Source: Alcanivorax sp. DSM 26293
Lineage (GTDB): Bacteria > Pseudomonadota > Gammaproteobacteria > Pseudomonadales > Alcanivoracaceae
Assembly (NCBI RefSeq): GCF_900107995.1
Contig: NZ_FNUM01000007.1
Location: 2,501 to 66,500 of the forward strand
Direction: 5' to 3'
Length of the DNA: 64,000 nucleotides
Within the stretch, counting starts at the first letter, position 1. Each line of letters begins with the position of its first letter. Position numbers and translations under genes: made by a program. Below are positions 35,190 through 43,713 of the stretch, piece by piece. The notes beneath the pieces are model-generated. The model searched no databases. It had not been told where the DNA came from and was given only the letters and a program-made list of their open reading frames with translations.

Positions 35190-36047
35190 ATGCAAACCGT
35201 CCATACTGTCTCCCAGGTTCGTGAATATGTGCGCGGCTGGCACCAGAAAGGTCTGTCCGTGGGGTTTGTGCCCACCATGGGCAACCTCCATGACGGTCAT
35301 ATCAGCCTGATCAAGGAAGCCCGTGCCCGTTGCGACGTGGTGGTGGTCTCCATCTTCGTCAACCCGACCCAGTTCGGCCCCAACGAGGATTTCGACCGCT
35401 ACCCGCGCACCCTGGACGCGGATGCCGCTGCCCTGGTGGACGCGAGCACAGACCTGCTCTTTGCCCCCTCCGTGGACGAGATGTACCCCTCTGGCCAGAA
35501 CCAGACCTGGGTAGACGTGGACGCTCTGGGCGAGCATCTGTGCGGGGCCAGCCGGGAAGGTCACTTTCGGGGCGTTACCACGGTGGTGGCCAAACTGTTT
35601 AACATTGTTCAGCCGGATGTGGCCGTATTCGGCGAAAAGGACTTTCAGCAACTGGCCATTCTTCGCCGCATGAGCGAAGAACTGCTGTTTCCGGTCAAGA
35701 TCGTCGGCGCCCCCACCAGTCGGGAGAGTGACGGTCTGGCGCGCAGTTCACGCAATGGCTTTTTGACCGAAAGTGAGCGCACACTCGCGCCACAGATATA
35801 CCAAACCCTGCAAACCCTGAAAGCCGATATTGAAGGCGGCGAACAGGATTATCGGGCCCTGGAACAGCGCTACCGGGACAGCCTGAACCAGGCCGGCTTC
35901 CAGGTGGACTATCTGACTGTCGCCAACGCGCGCAGCCTGGCGCCCGCCAGCGCCGGGGATACCGATCTGGTGGTCGCTGTGGCCGCCAAACTGGGGAATA
36001 CTCGATTGATAGACAATGTCAGTCTGGCCGTTGTGCGTGACCGGTGA
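35190..36047 (+). CDS. panC: Pantothenate synthetase
   Basis: ATP-dependent joining of pantoate and beta-alanine. 285 residues: FVPTMGNLHDGHISLI (HIGH-type), SIFVNPTQFGPNEDF, GEKDFQQLAILRRM, and RESDGLARSSRN (KMSKS-type loop). The ATG at 35190, with GAGGA 6 nt upstream, matches the family start; the frame upstream is repeat E. Confidence 0.97.
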   Translation: MQTVHTVSQVREYVRGWHQKGLSVGFVPTMGNLHDGHISLIKEARARCDVVVVSIFVNPTQFGPNEDFDRYPRTLDADAAALVDASTDLLFAPSVDEMYPSGQNQTWVDVDALGEHLCGASREGHFRGVTTVVAKLFNIVQPDVAVFGEKDFQQLAILRRMSEELLFPVKIVGAPTSRESDGLARSSRNGFLTESERTLAPQIYQTLQTLKADIEGGEQDYRALEQRYRDSLNQAGFQVDYLTVANARSLAPASAGDTDLVVAVAAKLGNTRLIDNVSLAVVRDR

Positions 36048-36135
36048 TTCATGCATACTTCCGGCCCCTTGAAGTGCCTGTGTGGTGGCAACACCGTGTG
36101 TCTGCAGGCTTCGGGTAGCGCAAGAGGTAACCAAG

Positions 36136-36516
36136 ATGCAGTGCACCATGCTGAAAGCAAAACTCCATCAGGCTCGAGTCACCCACGCGGAACTTGAGTA
36201 CGAAGGGTCCTGTGCCATTGACGGTGACCTGATGGACATGGCGGGTATCCTGGAATACGAACAGATCCAGATCTATAACATCGATAACGGTGAGCGCTTT
36301 GAAACCTACGCCATTCGTGGCGAAGCCGGTTCCAAGATCATCTCCGTCAACGGTGCCGCTGCGCATAAAGCCCAGCCTGGCCACCGGGTGATTATCTGCG
36401 CCTACGCCAGCTATTCCAGCGCCGAACTGGTCAACTTCAAGCCTAGCCTGATCTACATGGCGGAAGGCAACGAAGTCAAAGGCACCAGCAACGCGATTCC
36501 GGTACAGGTCGCCTGA
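36136..36516 (+). CDS. panD: Aspartate 1-decarboxylase
   Basis: Pyruvoyl enzyme that makes beta-alanine from aspartate. 126 residues; self-cleavage site Gly24-Ser25 in YEGSCAIDG, plus [14 protein letters not shown] and [19 protein letters not shown]. An AGAGG ribosome site precedes the ATG. Last gene of the pan set; a strong terminator follows. Confidence 0.97.
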   Translation: MQCTMLKAKLHQARVTHAELEYEGSCAIDGDLMDMAGILEYEQIQIYNIDNGERFETYAIRGEAGSKIISVNGAAAHKAQPGHRVIICAYASYSSAELVNFKPSLIYMAEGNEVKGTSNAIPVQVA

Positions 36517-36543
36517 TACCGGAACCTGAAAAGGAATTCCTGA

Positions 36544-36570
36544 AACGCCGGCTTTTGCCGGCGTTTTTTT
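36544..36570 (+). terminator. Intrinsic terminator of panD
   Basis: 9-bp stem AACGCCGGC / GCCGGCGTT, loop TTTT, followed by TTTTT. Confidence 0.92.
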
Positions 36571-36802
36571 ATGCCTCCGCTTTCCCGTGCCCCTTCCCCA
36601 CCCGCCGCCATGCATTTGCGGTCGTTCACTGTTCTGTCCTTGGCCATTGACCAACACATTGTTTACTCTTGGTAGCAACCTAGCCGTTTCCCCCCTTCGA
36701 CCATGGTTGAATAGCCAGCCGGGAAGCGTCACACAATAATCAAGGGAAAGCCGGGAGCCCCTGAAGCGCGCTCCCCACTGGCAGTATCCCAAGGAGGCCC
36801 TG

Positions 36803-38740
36803 ATGTCCAAGACCCACATTCACCCTGTTCCCGCAGATTTCAAAGCCCAGACCCTGATGGATCGCGATACCTACGAGACATGGTATGCCCAGTCCATCAA
36901 TGACCCGGATACCTTCTGGGCGGACCGGGCCCGGGAATTACTGGACTGGAAAACCCCCTGGGACACGGTCAGTGACTGGGACTTCCACGAAGGCCGTGCT
37001 GCCTGGTTCAAGGGCGCCACCCTCAACGTATGCTACAACTGTGTCGATCGACATCTGCCAGAACGGGCCAACCAGACGGCCATTATCTGGGAAGGCGATG
37101 AGCCGGATCAGGACAAGCACATTTCCTACCAGCAACTATTCGAGGAAGTCAGCAAATTCGGTAATGTGCTGAAAACCCGTGGCGTCAAGAAAGGCGATCG
37201 CGTGGTGATCTACATGCCGATGATTCCCGAAGCCGCCTACGCCATGCTGGCCTGCGCCCGCATCGGCGCCATTCACTCCGTCGTGTTTGGCGGCTTCTCC
37301 CCGGAAGCCCTGAAAGATCGCATTCAGGATGCCGGTGCCTGTGCCGTCATCACCGCCGACGAAGGGGTCCGCGGTGGCAAAACCGTCCCCCTGAAAGTGA
37401 ATGCCGACAAGGCCATGGCCGGGATCGAGAGCGTGCATACCTGCCTGACGGTCAAACGCACCGGCGGCGATGTGGACTGGCAGGCAGACCGGGATGTCTG
37501 GTACCACGAGGCCATGGCGGAAGCCTCCAGCGACTGCGAACCAGAATGGGTCGAAGCGGAAGACCCACTGTTCACCCTTTACACGTCCGGCTCCACGGGC
37601 AAGCCCAAAGGCGTCGTCCACACGACCGCCGGCTATCTGCTCAACACTGCACTGACCCATAAATATGTGTTCGATTATCACGAGGGTGACATCTACTGGT
37701 GCACCGCCGATGTGGGCTGGATCACCGGGCACAGCTATATTGTCTACGGACCGCTGGCCAATGGTGCCACCACCCTGATGTTCGAGGGCGTCCCCACTTA
37801 CCCGGACGCCTCACGCTGCTGGCAAGTGGTGGACAAGCACAAGGTGAATATCTTCTACACCGCACCCACCGCCATTCGCGCCCTCATGGGCCTGGGCGAC
37901 GAGCCGGTCACCAAAACCTCCCGGGCCAGCCTGAAGTTGCTGGGCACGGTAGGCGAACCTATCAACCCGGAAGCCTGGGAGTGGTATTACAAGGTGGTGG
38001 GCGAGTCCCGCTGCCCCATCGTGGATACCTGGTGGCAGACCGAAACCGGCGCCATCATGATCGCACCGCTGCCGGGTGCCGTGGATCTGAAAGCCGGCTC
38101 TGCCACCCTGCCCATGTTCGGGGTGCAACCCGTGCTGATGGACCCGGACGGCAACGAGCTGGAGGGCGCCACCTCCGGCAATCTGGCCATCAAGGCCAGC
38201 TGGCCCAGCCAGATCCGTACCGTCTATGGCGATCACCAGCGGCTGATTGATACCTATTTCAGTGCCTACAAGGGCTACTACTTCACCGGTGACGGCGCCC
38301 GTCGCGACGAGGATGGTTACTACTGGATCACCGGTCGGGTGGACGACGTACTCAACGTCTCCGGCCACCGCCTGGGCACCGCCGAGATCGAGTCCGCCCT
38401 GGTACTGCATACCAGCATTTCCGAAGCTGCCGTGGTTGGCTACCAACACGATGTGAAGGGCCAGGGTATCTATGCCTACGTGTCGCTGATGGCCGGCAAG
38501 GAAAGCAGCGAGGAGCTGGTCAAGGAGCTTCGGGATATGGTGACCCAGGAAATTGGCCCCATCGCCAAACCGGACCTGATCCACTTCGCCCCCGGCCTCC
38601 CCAAAACCCGTTCCGGCAAGATCATGCGCCGCATCCTGCGCAAGATCGCCGCCAACGAGCTGGACAGCCTGGGCGATACCTCCACCCTCGCAGACCCGGC
38701 GGTGGTGGATCAGCTGATCGATACCCGGCTGAATCAGTAA
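36803..38740 (+). CDS. acs: Acetyl-CoA synthetase
   Basis: Activates acetate to acetyl-CoA. 645 residues, full length: [20 protein letters not shown] (AMP-binding loop), [34 protein letters not shown] (hinge), and the regulatory acetylation lysine in [24 protein letters not shown] lies 5 nt before the ATG. The 286-bp gap upstream has only weak promoter-like sequence (TTGGCC, 18 nt, TACTCT near 36642-36671). The nearby CbrAB system makes carbon-dependent control likely; that is inference. Confidence 0.97.
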   Translation: MSKTHIHPVPADFKAQTLMDRDTYETWYAQSINDPDTFWADRARELLDWKTPWDTVSDWDFHEGRAAWFKGATLNVCYNCVDRHLPERANQTAIIWEGDEPDQDKHISYQQLFEEVSKFGNVLKTRGVKKGDRVVIYMPMIPEAAYAMLACARIGAIHSVVFGGFSPEALKDRIQDAGACAVITADEGVRGGKTVPLKVNADKAMAGIESVHTCLTVKRTGGDVDWQADRDVWYHEAMAEASSDCEPEWVEAEDPLFTLYTSGSTGKPKGVVHTTAGYLLNTALTHKYVFDYHEGDIYWCTADVGWITGHSYIVYGPLANGATTLMFEGVPTYPDASRCWQVVDKHKVNIFYTAPTAIRALMGLGDEPVTKTSRASLKLLGTVGEPINPEAWEWYYKVVGESRCPIVDTWWQTETGAIMIAPLPGAVDLKAGSATLPMFGVQPVLMDPDGNELEGATSGNLAIKASWPSQIRTVYGDHQRLIDTYFSAYKGYYFTGDGARRDEDGYYWITGRVDDVLNVSGHRLGTAEIESALVLHTSISEAAVVGYQHDVKGQGIYAYVSLMAGKESSEELVKELRDMVTQEIGPIAKPDLIHFAPGLPKTRSGKIMRRILRKIAANELDSLGDTSTLADPAVVDQLIDTRLNQ

Positions 38741-38770
38741 GCCCCGCCATCCGGCCGTTTCCCACACACA

Positions 38771-38799
38771 AAAAAGGCAGCCATCTGGCTGCCTTTTTT
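38771..38799. terminator. Bidirectional terminator between acs and the lipoprotein gene
   Basis: Stem AAAAAGGCAGCCA / TGGCTGCCTTTTT with T on both outer sides; serves the convergent transcripts. Confidence 0.9.
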
Positions 38800-38813
38800 C
38801 ATTCTATCCAGTC

Positions 38814-39239
38814 TTACAATGAGGCTTGCTCATCGAGCATCTGGTCTGCCAGAGAGGCCTCTAGCTGTTTGAATTCCTTCTTCCCATGCGGGTCATAGGT
38901 GTAATAGTAGACCGTCTCTTTCTTATTAATCGTATTTGCATCAATGGCCCCTTGTGGAACACCCCAGATAACGGATGCTGGCCAGAACAACAGATTCAGA
39001 AAGCCATACGTCCACTGGGCACCTTCGTTCGTCCCAATGCCCAAATAGAAATTACCGAAACCCGGCAACAGGTTCAGGCCACCAGCCACGCCCGGGTGCT
39101 TTACTTTCACCTCGGTATCCTGAATACCGACAGCATTGAGCTCACGCAAACGAACTTCATCAGCCCGGCTCAGCGATGTACAACCTGTTGAACTGAATAC
39201 TGCCAGAGCAAGCAGGCAGAGAAACGCGACATTCCTCAT
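38814..39239 (-). CDS. Conserved lipoprotein of unknown function
   Basis: 141 residues with lipobox SSTGC (Cys20). The mature part has a Gly/aromatic-rich region LNLLPGFGNFYLGIG and LNLLFWPASVIWGVPQGAID that could dip into a membrane, then a charged C-terminus. Base composition is clearly lower in GC than its neighbours (40-52% in lines sampled by eye), and it stands alone with its own promoter between acs and pnp, so recent acquisition is likely. Function not recognised. Confidence 0.82.
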   Translation of the reverse strand: MRNVAFLCLLALAVFSSTGCTSLSRADEVRLRELNAVGIQDTEVKVKHPGVAGGLNLLPGFGNFYLGIGTNEGAQWTYGFLNLLFWPASVIWGVPQGAIDANTINKKETVYYYTYDPHGKKEFKQLEASLADQMLDEQASL

Positions 39240-39283
39240 TATTATTTCCCTTCCATAGATTTAATTTTCAGACCAAGTCGCGC

Positions 39284-39311
39284 ATTCTATTTGCATAACA
39301 TTTTTTTGCAA
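39284..39311 (-). promoter_or_regulatory. Sigma-70 promoter of the lipoprotein gene
   Basis: On the minus strand TTGCAA (39311-39306), 16 nt, TAGAAT (39289-39284), 45 nt before the ATG, in an AT-rich gap. Confidence 0.6.
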
Positions 39312-39349
39312 CAATTCCGCCACAATCAGAAACCGACTTTTCCAAAACC

Positions 39350-39377
39350 AAAAAGGCCGGCAAAAGCCGGCCTTTTT
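39350..39377 (-). terminator. Intrinsic terminator of pnp
   Basis: Stem AAAAAGGCCGGC / GCCGGCCTTTTT with a 4-nt loop, 20 nt after the pnp stop; symmetrical enough to work both ways. Confidence 0.92.
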
Positions 39378-39396
39378 GAATGGGGAAAAGGAAGAA

Positions 39397-41490
39397 TTAG
39401 TCTTCCTTCGCTTCCTTCATGGACAGCTTGATACGGCCACGCTGATCCACGTCGAGCACCTTCACCTTGATCAGGTCGCCTTCATTGACGTAGTCAGACA
39501 CCTTCTCCACCCGCTCTTCAGCGATCTGGGAGATGTGCAGCAGACCTTCGGTACCGGGCATGATCGCCACGAATGCGCCGAAATCCACCACCTTGGTGAC
39601 CTTGCCTTCGTAGATAGCACCCACTTCCGCTTCGGCAGTGATCTCTTCCACACGGCGCACGGCTTCTTCCGCTTTCTCGCGGGTCTCACCGTAGATCTTC
39701 ACGCTGCCATCGTCTTCCAGATCGATGGTACAGCCAGTCTCTTCGGTCAGCGCACGGATGGTGGCGCCGCCTTTACCGATCACGTCACGGATTTTGTCCG
39801 GGTTGATCTTCAGGGTCAGCAGGGTCGGCGCATTGTCAGATACCTGGGTGCGGGACTCAGCAATCGCCTTGGCCATTTCACCGAGGATATGGATACGACC
39901 GGCATTGGCCTGCTCCAGCGCCTTTTCCATGATCTCTTCAGTGATGCCTTCGATCTTGATGTCCATCTGCAGGGCGGTGACGCCACGGGCAGTACCGGCC
40001 ACCTTGAAGTCCATGTCGCCCAGGTGATCTTCATCACCGAGGATATCGGACAGTACCGCGAAGCGGCCGTCTTCTTCCTTCACCAGGCCCATGGCGATAC
40101 CGGCCACCGGCGCGGCCAGGGGTACACCGGCATCCATCAGCGCCATGGAGGTGCCACAGACGGACGCCATGGAGGAGGAACCGTTGGACTCAGTGATTTC
40201 GGACACCACGCGAATGGAGTACGGGAAATCTTTTTCGTTGGGCACGACCGCTTCCACACCGCGACGGGCCAGACGGCCGTGACCGATCTCGCGACGCTTG
40301 GGAGAGCCGATCATGCCGGTTTCGCCCACACAGTAGGGAGGGAAGTTGTACTGCAGCATGAAGTGGTCCTGACGGGACCCTTCCAGTGCATCGATAAACT
40401 GGGCATCACGCATGCCGCCCAGGGTGGCGGTAACGATCGCCTGGGTTTCACCACGGGTGAACAGGGCGGAACCGTGAGTCTTGGCCAGCACGCCCACTTG
40501 ACACTCGATAGCACGCACCGCATCCAGGGCGCGACCGTCGATACGTGGCTTGCCGGACACGACCGCTTCACGGACCACGGATTTCTCGACCTTGCCGAAC
40601 AGCTCCTTCACTTCCCCGGCTTCCGGAGCACCTTCTTCACCGGTAGCAAACGCGTCTACGCAGGCATCACGCAGCTCGCCCACTTTGGCGTAACGGGCCA
40701 TCTTCTCGGTGATGGTATAGGCTTCAGCCAGAGCGCCTTCGAACTTTTCCTTGATGGCATTTTTCAGCTCGGTATTCTCGGCAGGTGCCTGCCAATCCCA
40801 CTTCGGGGTGCCCACTTCGGCGGCAAATTCCTTGATGCCCTGGATAACCGGCTGCATCTCCATGTGACCAAACAGCACCGCACCCAGCATCTGGTCTTCG
40901 GACAGCTCCTTGGCTTCGGATTCCACCATCAATACGGCAGGCTCGGTACCGGCAACCACCAGGTCCAGCGCGGATTCTTCCAGCTCACTGCGGCTGGGGT
41001 TGAGGATGTACATGCCATCCTTGAAGCCCACGCGGGCGGCGCCGATAGGGCCACCAAACGGAATACCGGAAATGGACAGGGCGGCCGAAGTGCCAATCAG
41101 GGCGGCGATATCCGGATCCTGGTTCTTGTCAGCGGACATGACCGTGGCAACGACCTGCACTTCATTCATGAAGCCCTTGGGAAACAGCGGGCGAATGGGG
41201 CGGTCAATCAGGCGGCAGGTCAGGGTTTCTTTTTCGCTGGGACGACCTTCACGCTTGAAAAAGCCACCCGGGATACGGCCGGCGGCGTAGGTCTTTTCCT
41301 GGTAGTTAACGGTCAGGGGGAAGAAGTTCTTGCTGGGATCCGCTTCTTTCTTGCCTACTACGGTGACCAGCACTTCGGTGTCACCGATACGGACCATGAC
41401 AGCGGCGGTGGCCTGGCGGGCAATTTGCCCGGTTTCCAGGGTTACCGTGTCACGGCCGAACTGAATCTGTTTAGTGATTTTATTGAACAT
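39397..41490 (-). CDS. pnp: Polynucleotide phosphorylase
   Basis: 3'-5' phosphorolytic exoribonuclease of the RNA degradosome. 697 residues: two RNase PH domains ([20 protein letters not shown] in the first; [19 protein letters not shown] in the second), KH domain (about 555-612, [20 protein letters not shown]) and S1 domain (about 620-690, [20 protein letters not shown]). Follows rpsO with its own promoter and an inter-gene hairpin, as in E. coli where RNase III cutting there controls pnp. Confidence 0.98.
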   Translation of the reverse strand: MFNKITKQIQFGRDTVTLETGQIARQATAAVMVRIGDTEVLVTVVGKKEADPSKNFFPLTVNYQEKTYAAGRIPGGFFKREGRPSEKETLTCRLIDRPIRPLFPKGFMNEVQVVATVMSADKNQDPDIAALIGTSAALSISGIPFGGPIGAARVGFKDGMYILNPSRSELEESALDLVVAGTEPAVLMVESEAKELSEDQMLGAVLFGHMEMQPVIQGIKEFAAEVGTPKWDWQAPAENTELKNAIKEKFEGALAEAYTITEKMARYAKVGELRDACVDAFATGEEGAPEAGEVKELFGKVEKSVVREAVVSGKPRIDGRALDAVRAIECQVGVLAKTHGSALFTRGETQAIVTATLGGMRDAQFIDALEGSRQDHFMLQYNFPPYCVGETGMIGSPKRREIGHGRLARRGVEAVVPNEKDFPYSIRVVSEITESNGSSSMASVCGTSMALMDAGVPLAAPVAGIAMGLVKEEDGRFAVLSDILGDEDHLGDMDFKVAGTARGVTALQMDIKIEGITEEIMEKALEQANAGRIHILGEMAKAIAESRTQVSDNAPTLLTLKINPDKIRDVIGKGGATIRALTEETGCTIDLEDDGSVKIYGETREKAEEAVRRVEEITAEAEVGAIYEGKVTKVVDFGAFVAIMPGTEGLLHISQIAEERVEKVSDYVNEGDLIKVKVLDVDQRGRIKLSMKEAKED

Positions 41491-41563
41491 ATCTCGTCTC
41501 TTCTCTCTTCACGACAATCTTCGAGGCCCATGCCTCTGATAACAATTCATCTTTTGCCCGGGC

Positions 41564-41592
41564 ATCATATCCCGCCAGGGCGCCTGGCCCAA
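41564..41592 (-). promoter_or_regulatory. Sigma-70 promoter of pnp
   Basis: Minus strand TTGGGC (41592-41587), 17 nt, TATGAT (41569-41564), about 75 nt before the pnp ATG. Confidence 0.6.
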
Positions 41593-41681
41593 CCGTAAAT
41601 TGGCCTGGAGACACGCCTGAGCCCTCTGGCCCACGATACCTTGGCGCGATCTTACCGCCTGATTTTCCGCAGGCCAGAAAC

Positions 41682-41713
41682 AACAGAAGCCCGGCGGCTG
41701 CCGAGCTTCTGTT
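41682..41713 (-). terminator. Hairpin between rpsO and pnp
   Basis: AACAGAAGC (41682-41690) pairs with GCTTCTGTT (41705-41713), and the GC-rich inner part pairs as well, giving a stem of about 14 bp with a 4-nt loop. The U-run is weak (GTTTC). Terminator of rpsO, or an RNase III processing site of the rpsO-pnp transcript. Confidence 0.7.
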
Positions 41714-41737
41714 GGGGGTTACCCGATCTGCTGTCTT

Positions 41738-42007
41738 TTAACGACGCAGACCCAGCTTTTCAATCAGCTGCAGGTAACGGGTACGGTCCTTCTTGGCCAG
41801 GTAGTCCAGCAGCTTACGACGCTGGTTTACCATGCGGATCAGGCCGCGACGGCTGTGGTGATCCTTCTTGTGACCCTTGAAGTGGTCCTGCAGGCCGTTG
41901 ATGTTGGCGCTCAGCAGAGCAATCTGCACTTCCGGGGAACCGGTATCGCCTTCTTTCTGGCCGTGCTCTTTCAGGATTTCCGCTTTCTGTTCAGTGGTTA
42001 ATGCCAT
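41738..42007 (-). CDS. rpsO: Ribosomal protein S15
   Basis: Small-subunit protein that binds the 16S central domain. 89 residues, complete, with [20 protein letters not shown] and [20 protein letters not shown]. The 341-bp gap upstream of it is almost filled by the palindromic element at 42078-42355; a TATAAAT sequence about 50 nt before the ATG could be a -10. Confidence 0.99.
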   Translation of the reverse strand: MALTTEQKAEILKEHGQKEGDTGSPEVQIALLSANINGLQDHFKGHKKDHHSRRGLIRMVNQRRKLLDYLAKKDRTRYLQLIEKLGLRR

Positions 42008-42077
42008 GCTATTTCTCCAATATGCTCAATAAAAAGACGCGGTCAGCCATGCATATTTATAGCTGCCGTCGCTCATT

Positions 42078-42355
42078 GGGCTCGGGGAGCCTCTTTATAA
42101 CTCCTTGCGTACTCAGCGTGGCCTGAAGGGTTCAGCTGTTGTGTTTTGTCGCGACGGACAGGGTGGTTCCCTTTCCTAGCGACAAAGCGCAGCAGATGTG
42201 CCCTTCAGGCCGCGCCCTCCGGGTCTTTCAGGCTGGCCCGCACTCGTTGTTGCGCTTTTTTGATGGATGGACATACACCTTCAAAATCGCGCCTAGATTG
42301 CGAGCCAGCCTGAAAGACTGAGCATGCAAGGAGTTATACAGAGGCTCCCTAGCCC
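42078..42355. mobile_element. 278-nt three-way-junction palindrome between truB and rpsO (MITE-like)
   Basis: Outer arms 42078-42116 and 42318-42355 are inverted copies (39 and 38 nt, about five differences). Inside are two more hairpins: CGTGGCCTGAAGGG (42117-42130) with CCCTTCAGGCCGCG (42201-42214), which also holds TTTGTCGC/GCGACAAA, and GTCTTTCAGGCTGGC (42223-42237) with GCCAGCCTGAAAGAC (42304-42318), 15 bp perfect. Only about 8 nt at the junction stay unpaired. The right arm contains the truB stop codon. No frame in it codes. Fits a non-autonomous mobile palindrome or a structured leader RNA of rpsO. Confidence 0.75.
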
Positions 42356-43266
42356 GATACCAGTCGACGCGGCGCAATGCGCCCGTCTTCCAGCACTTCA
42401 CCGACACCCAGAAATTCTTCACTGGATGCCTGGTAAATACTGACCCAGCCGTCCGCGGGACGGTCTGAGCTCATCACTGGCTGACCCTGCTGCAGGTAAT
42501 AGGCAGCATTGTCACCCAGCTCAATGCGCGGCCAGTCTGCCACGCTGGTAGATAAAGGCAAGAGCAGCTCGTCGATTGCCTCAAAACCACCGGTTTCCTT
42601 GATCTTGCCCAGCTGCTCCAGGGTCAGCATGCGTTCCGCCGGGTAGGGGCCGGCTGACAAGCGGCGCAGCGCCGTCACATGGCCGCCACAACCCAGCTTT
42701 TCACCGGTATCTTCCACCAGCGAGCGCACATAGGTGCCTTTGGAACAATCCACCTCGAATTCCAGCTCATCACCTTCGATTCGCAGGATGCGGATATCAT
42801 AAATCGTTACCGGGCGCGCTTTGCGCTCCACGGTTTTGCCTTCGCGGGCCAGCTTGTAGAGCGGCACGCCATCATACTTGATCGCCGAATACATGCTCGG
42901 CACCTGCTCGATATCCCCCTTAAAGGACATCAGGGCATCTTCAATCTGGGCCGGGCTGGCGGTTACGTCGGCGGTTCTGACTACCTCACCATCCGCATCA
43001 CCGGTTTCCGTGATCACGCCTAATTTGGCGGTCACCCGGTAGCTCTTGTCAGATTCCAGCAGGAACTGGCTGAACTTGGTGGCTTCACCAAAACAGATCG
43101 GCAACATCCCGGTAGCCAGTGGGTCCAAGCTACCGGTGTGGCCGGCCTTGGCTGCCGCAAACATTTTCTTGGCCATCTGCAGGGCACCATTACTGCTGAC
43201 GCCACTGTTTTTATCCAACAGCAGAATGCCGTTGACGTTACGGCCACGGGGACGACGTTTTGCCAC
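42349..43266 (-). CDS. truB: tRNA pseudouridine-55 synthase
   Basis: Makes pseudouridine 55 in the T-arm of tRNAs. 305 residues: GILLLDKNSGVSSNGAL, AGHTGSLDPLATGMLPI with the catalytic aspartate, YDGVPLYKLAREG, and the C-terminal PUA-like domain with QLGKIKE and DGRIAPRRLV. The TAG stop lies in the outer arm of the downstream palindrome. rbfA is 17 nt upstream. Confidence 0.97.
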   Translation of the reverse strand: MAKRRPRGRNVNGILLLDKNSGVSSNGALQMAKKMFAAAKAGHTGSLDPLATGMLPICFGEATKFSQFLLESDKSYRVTAKLGVITETGDADGEVVRTADVTASPAQIEDALMSFKGDIEQVPSMYSAIKYDGVPLYKLAREGKTVERKARPVTIYDIRILRIEGDELEFEVDCSKGTYVRSLVEDTGEKLGCGGHVTALRRLSAGPYPAERMLTLEQLGKIKETGGFEAIDELLLPLSTSVADWPRIELGDNAAYYLQQGQPVMSSDRPADGWVSIYQASSEEFLGVGEVLEDGRIAPRRLVSG

Positions 43267-43283
43267 CTGACAGCTCCGCTACA

Positions 43284-43694
43284 CTAATCGTTTTCGGTTT
43301 CGTCGTTGTCCGGACGCAATTCCCGGTCTTCCGCTCGGGCGTCATCGATCAGCTGGGAAAGATGGGCCGCCCGCTCCGGGGTCATGTCGTAATGGAAACG
43401 CAATTTCGGGGTAGTGCGGGTATTGAGGCTTTGCGCCAGGCTGCTGCGCAGGAAACCACTGGCTTTCACCAGCACGGCTTCCGCTTCCGCGCCCTCTTCC
43501 TCTCCTTTGCCAAGCAACGTGAAATACACGTCGGCAAAGGACAGGTCCCGGGACACCGTCACATCCTGAATGGTGGCCAGGTTTACCCGCGGGTCTTTCA
43601 TTTCAAACTGCAATAACCGCGACAGCTCACGCTGTATCTGGTCGGCAATCCGATCAGTGCGGTTAAAGCCCTGCGGGCGACGATGGCGACTCAT
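43284..43694 (-). CDS. rbfA: Ribosome-binding factor A
   Basis: 30S maturation factor needed in cold growth. 136 residues with the KH-type core: RIADQIQRELSRLLQFEMKD, DVTVSRDLSFADVYFTLLG, and the C-terminal LRFHYDMTPERAAHLSQLID. The acidic tail EDRELRPDNDETEND is disordered. Sits between infB and truB as in E. coli. Confidence 0.97.
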   Translation of the reverse strand: MSRHRRPQGFNRTDRIADQIQRELSRLLQFEMKDPRVNLATIQDVTVSRDLSFADVYFTLLGKGEEEGAEAEAVLVKASGFLRSSLAQSLNTRTTPKLRFHYDMTPERAAHLSQLIDDARAEDRELRPDNDETEND

Positions 43695-43713
43695 GGTTAA
43701 CGGGGCACGCTCC

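Noticed and set aside
39376-41598. 740-codon open frame on the plus strand
   Set aside because: Antisense shadow of pnp; no recognisable protein features.
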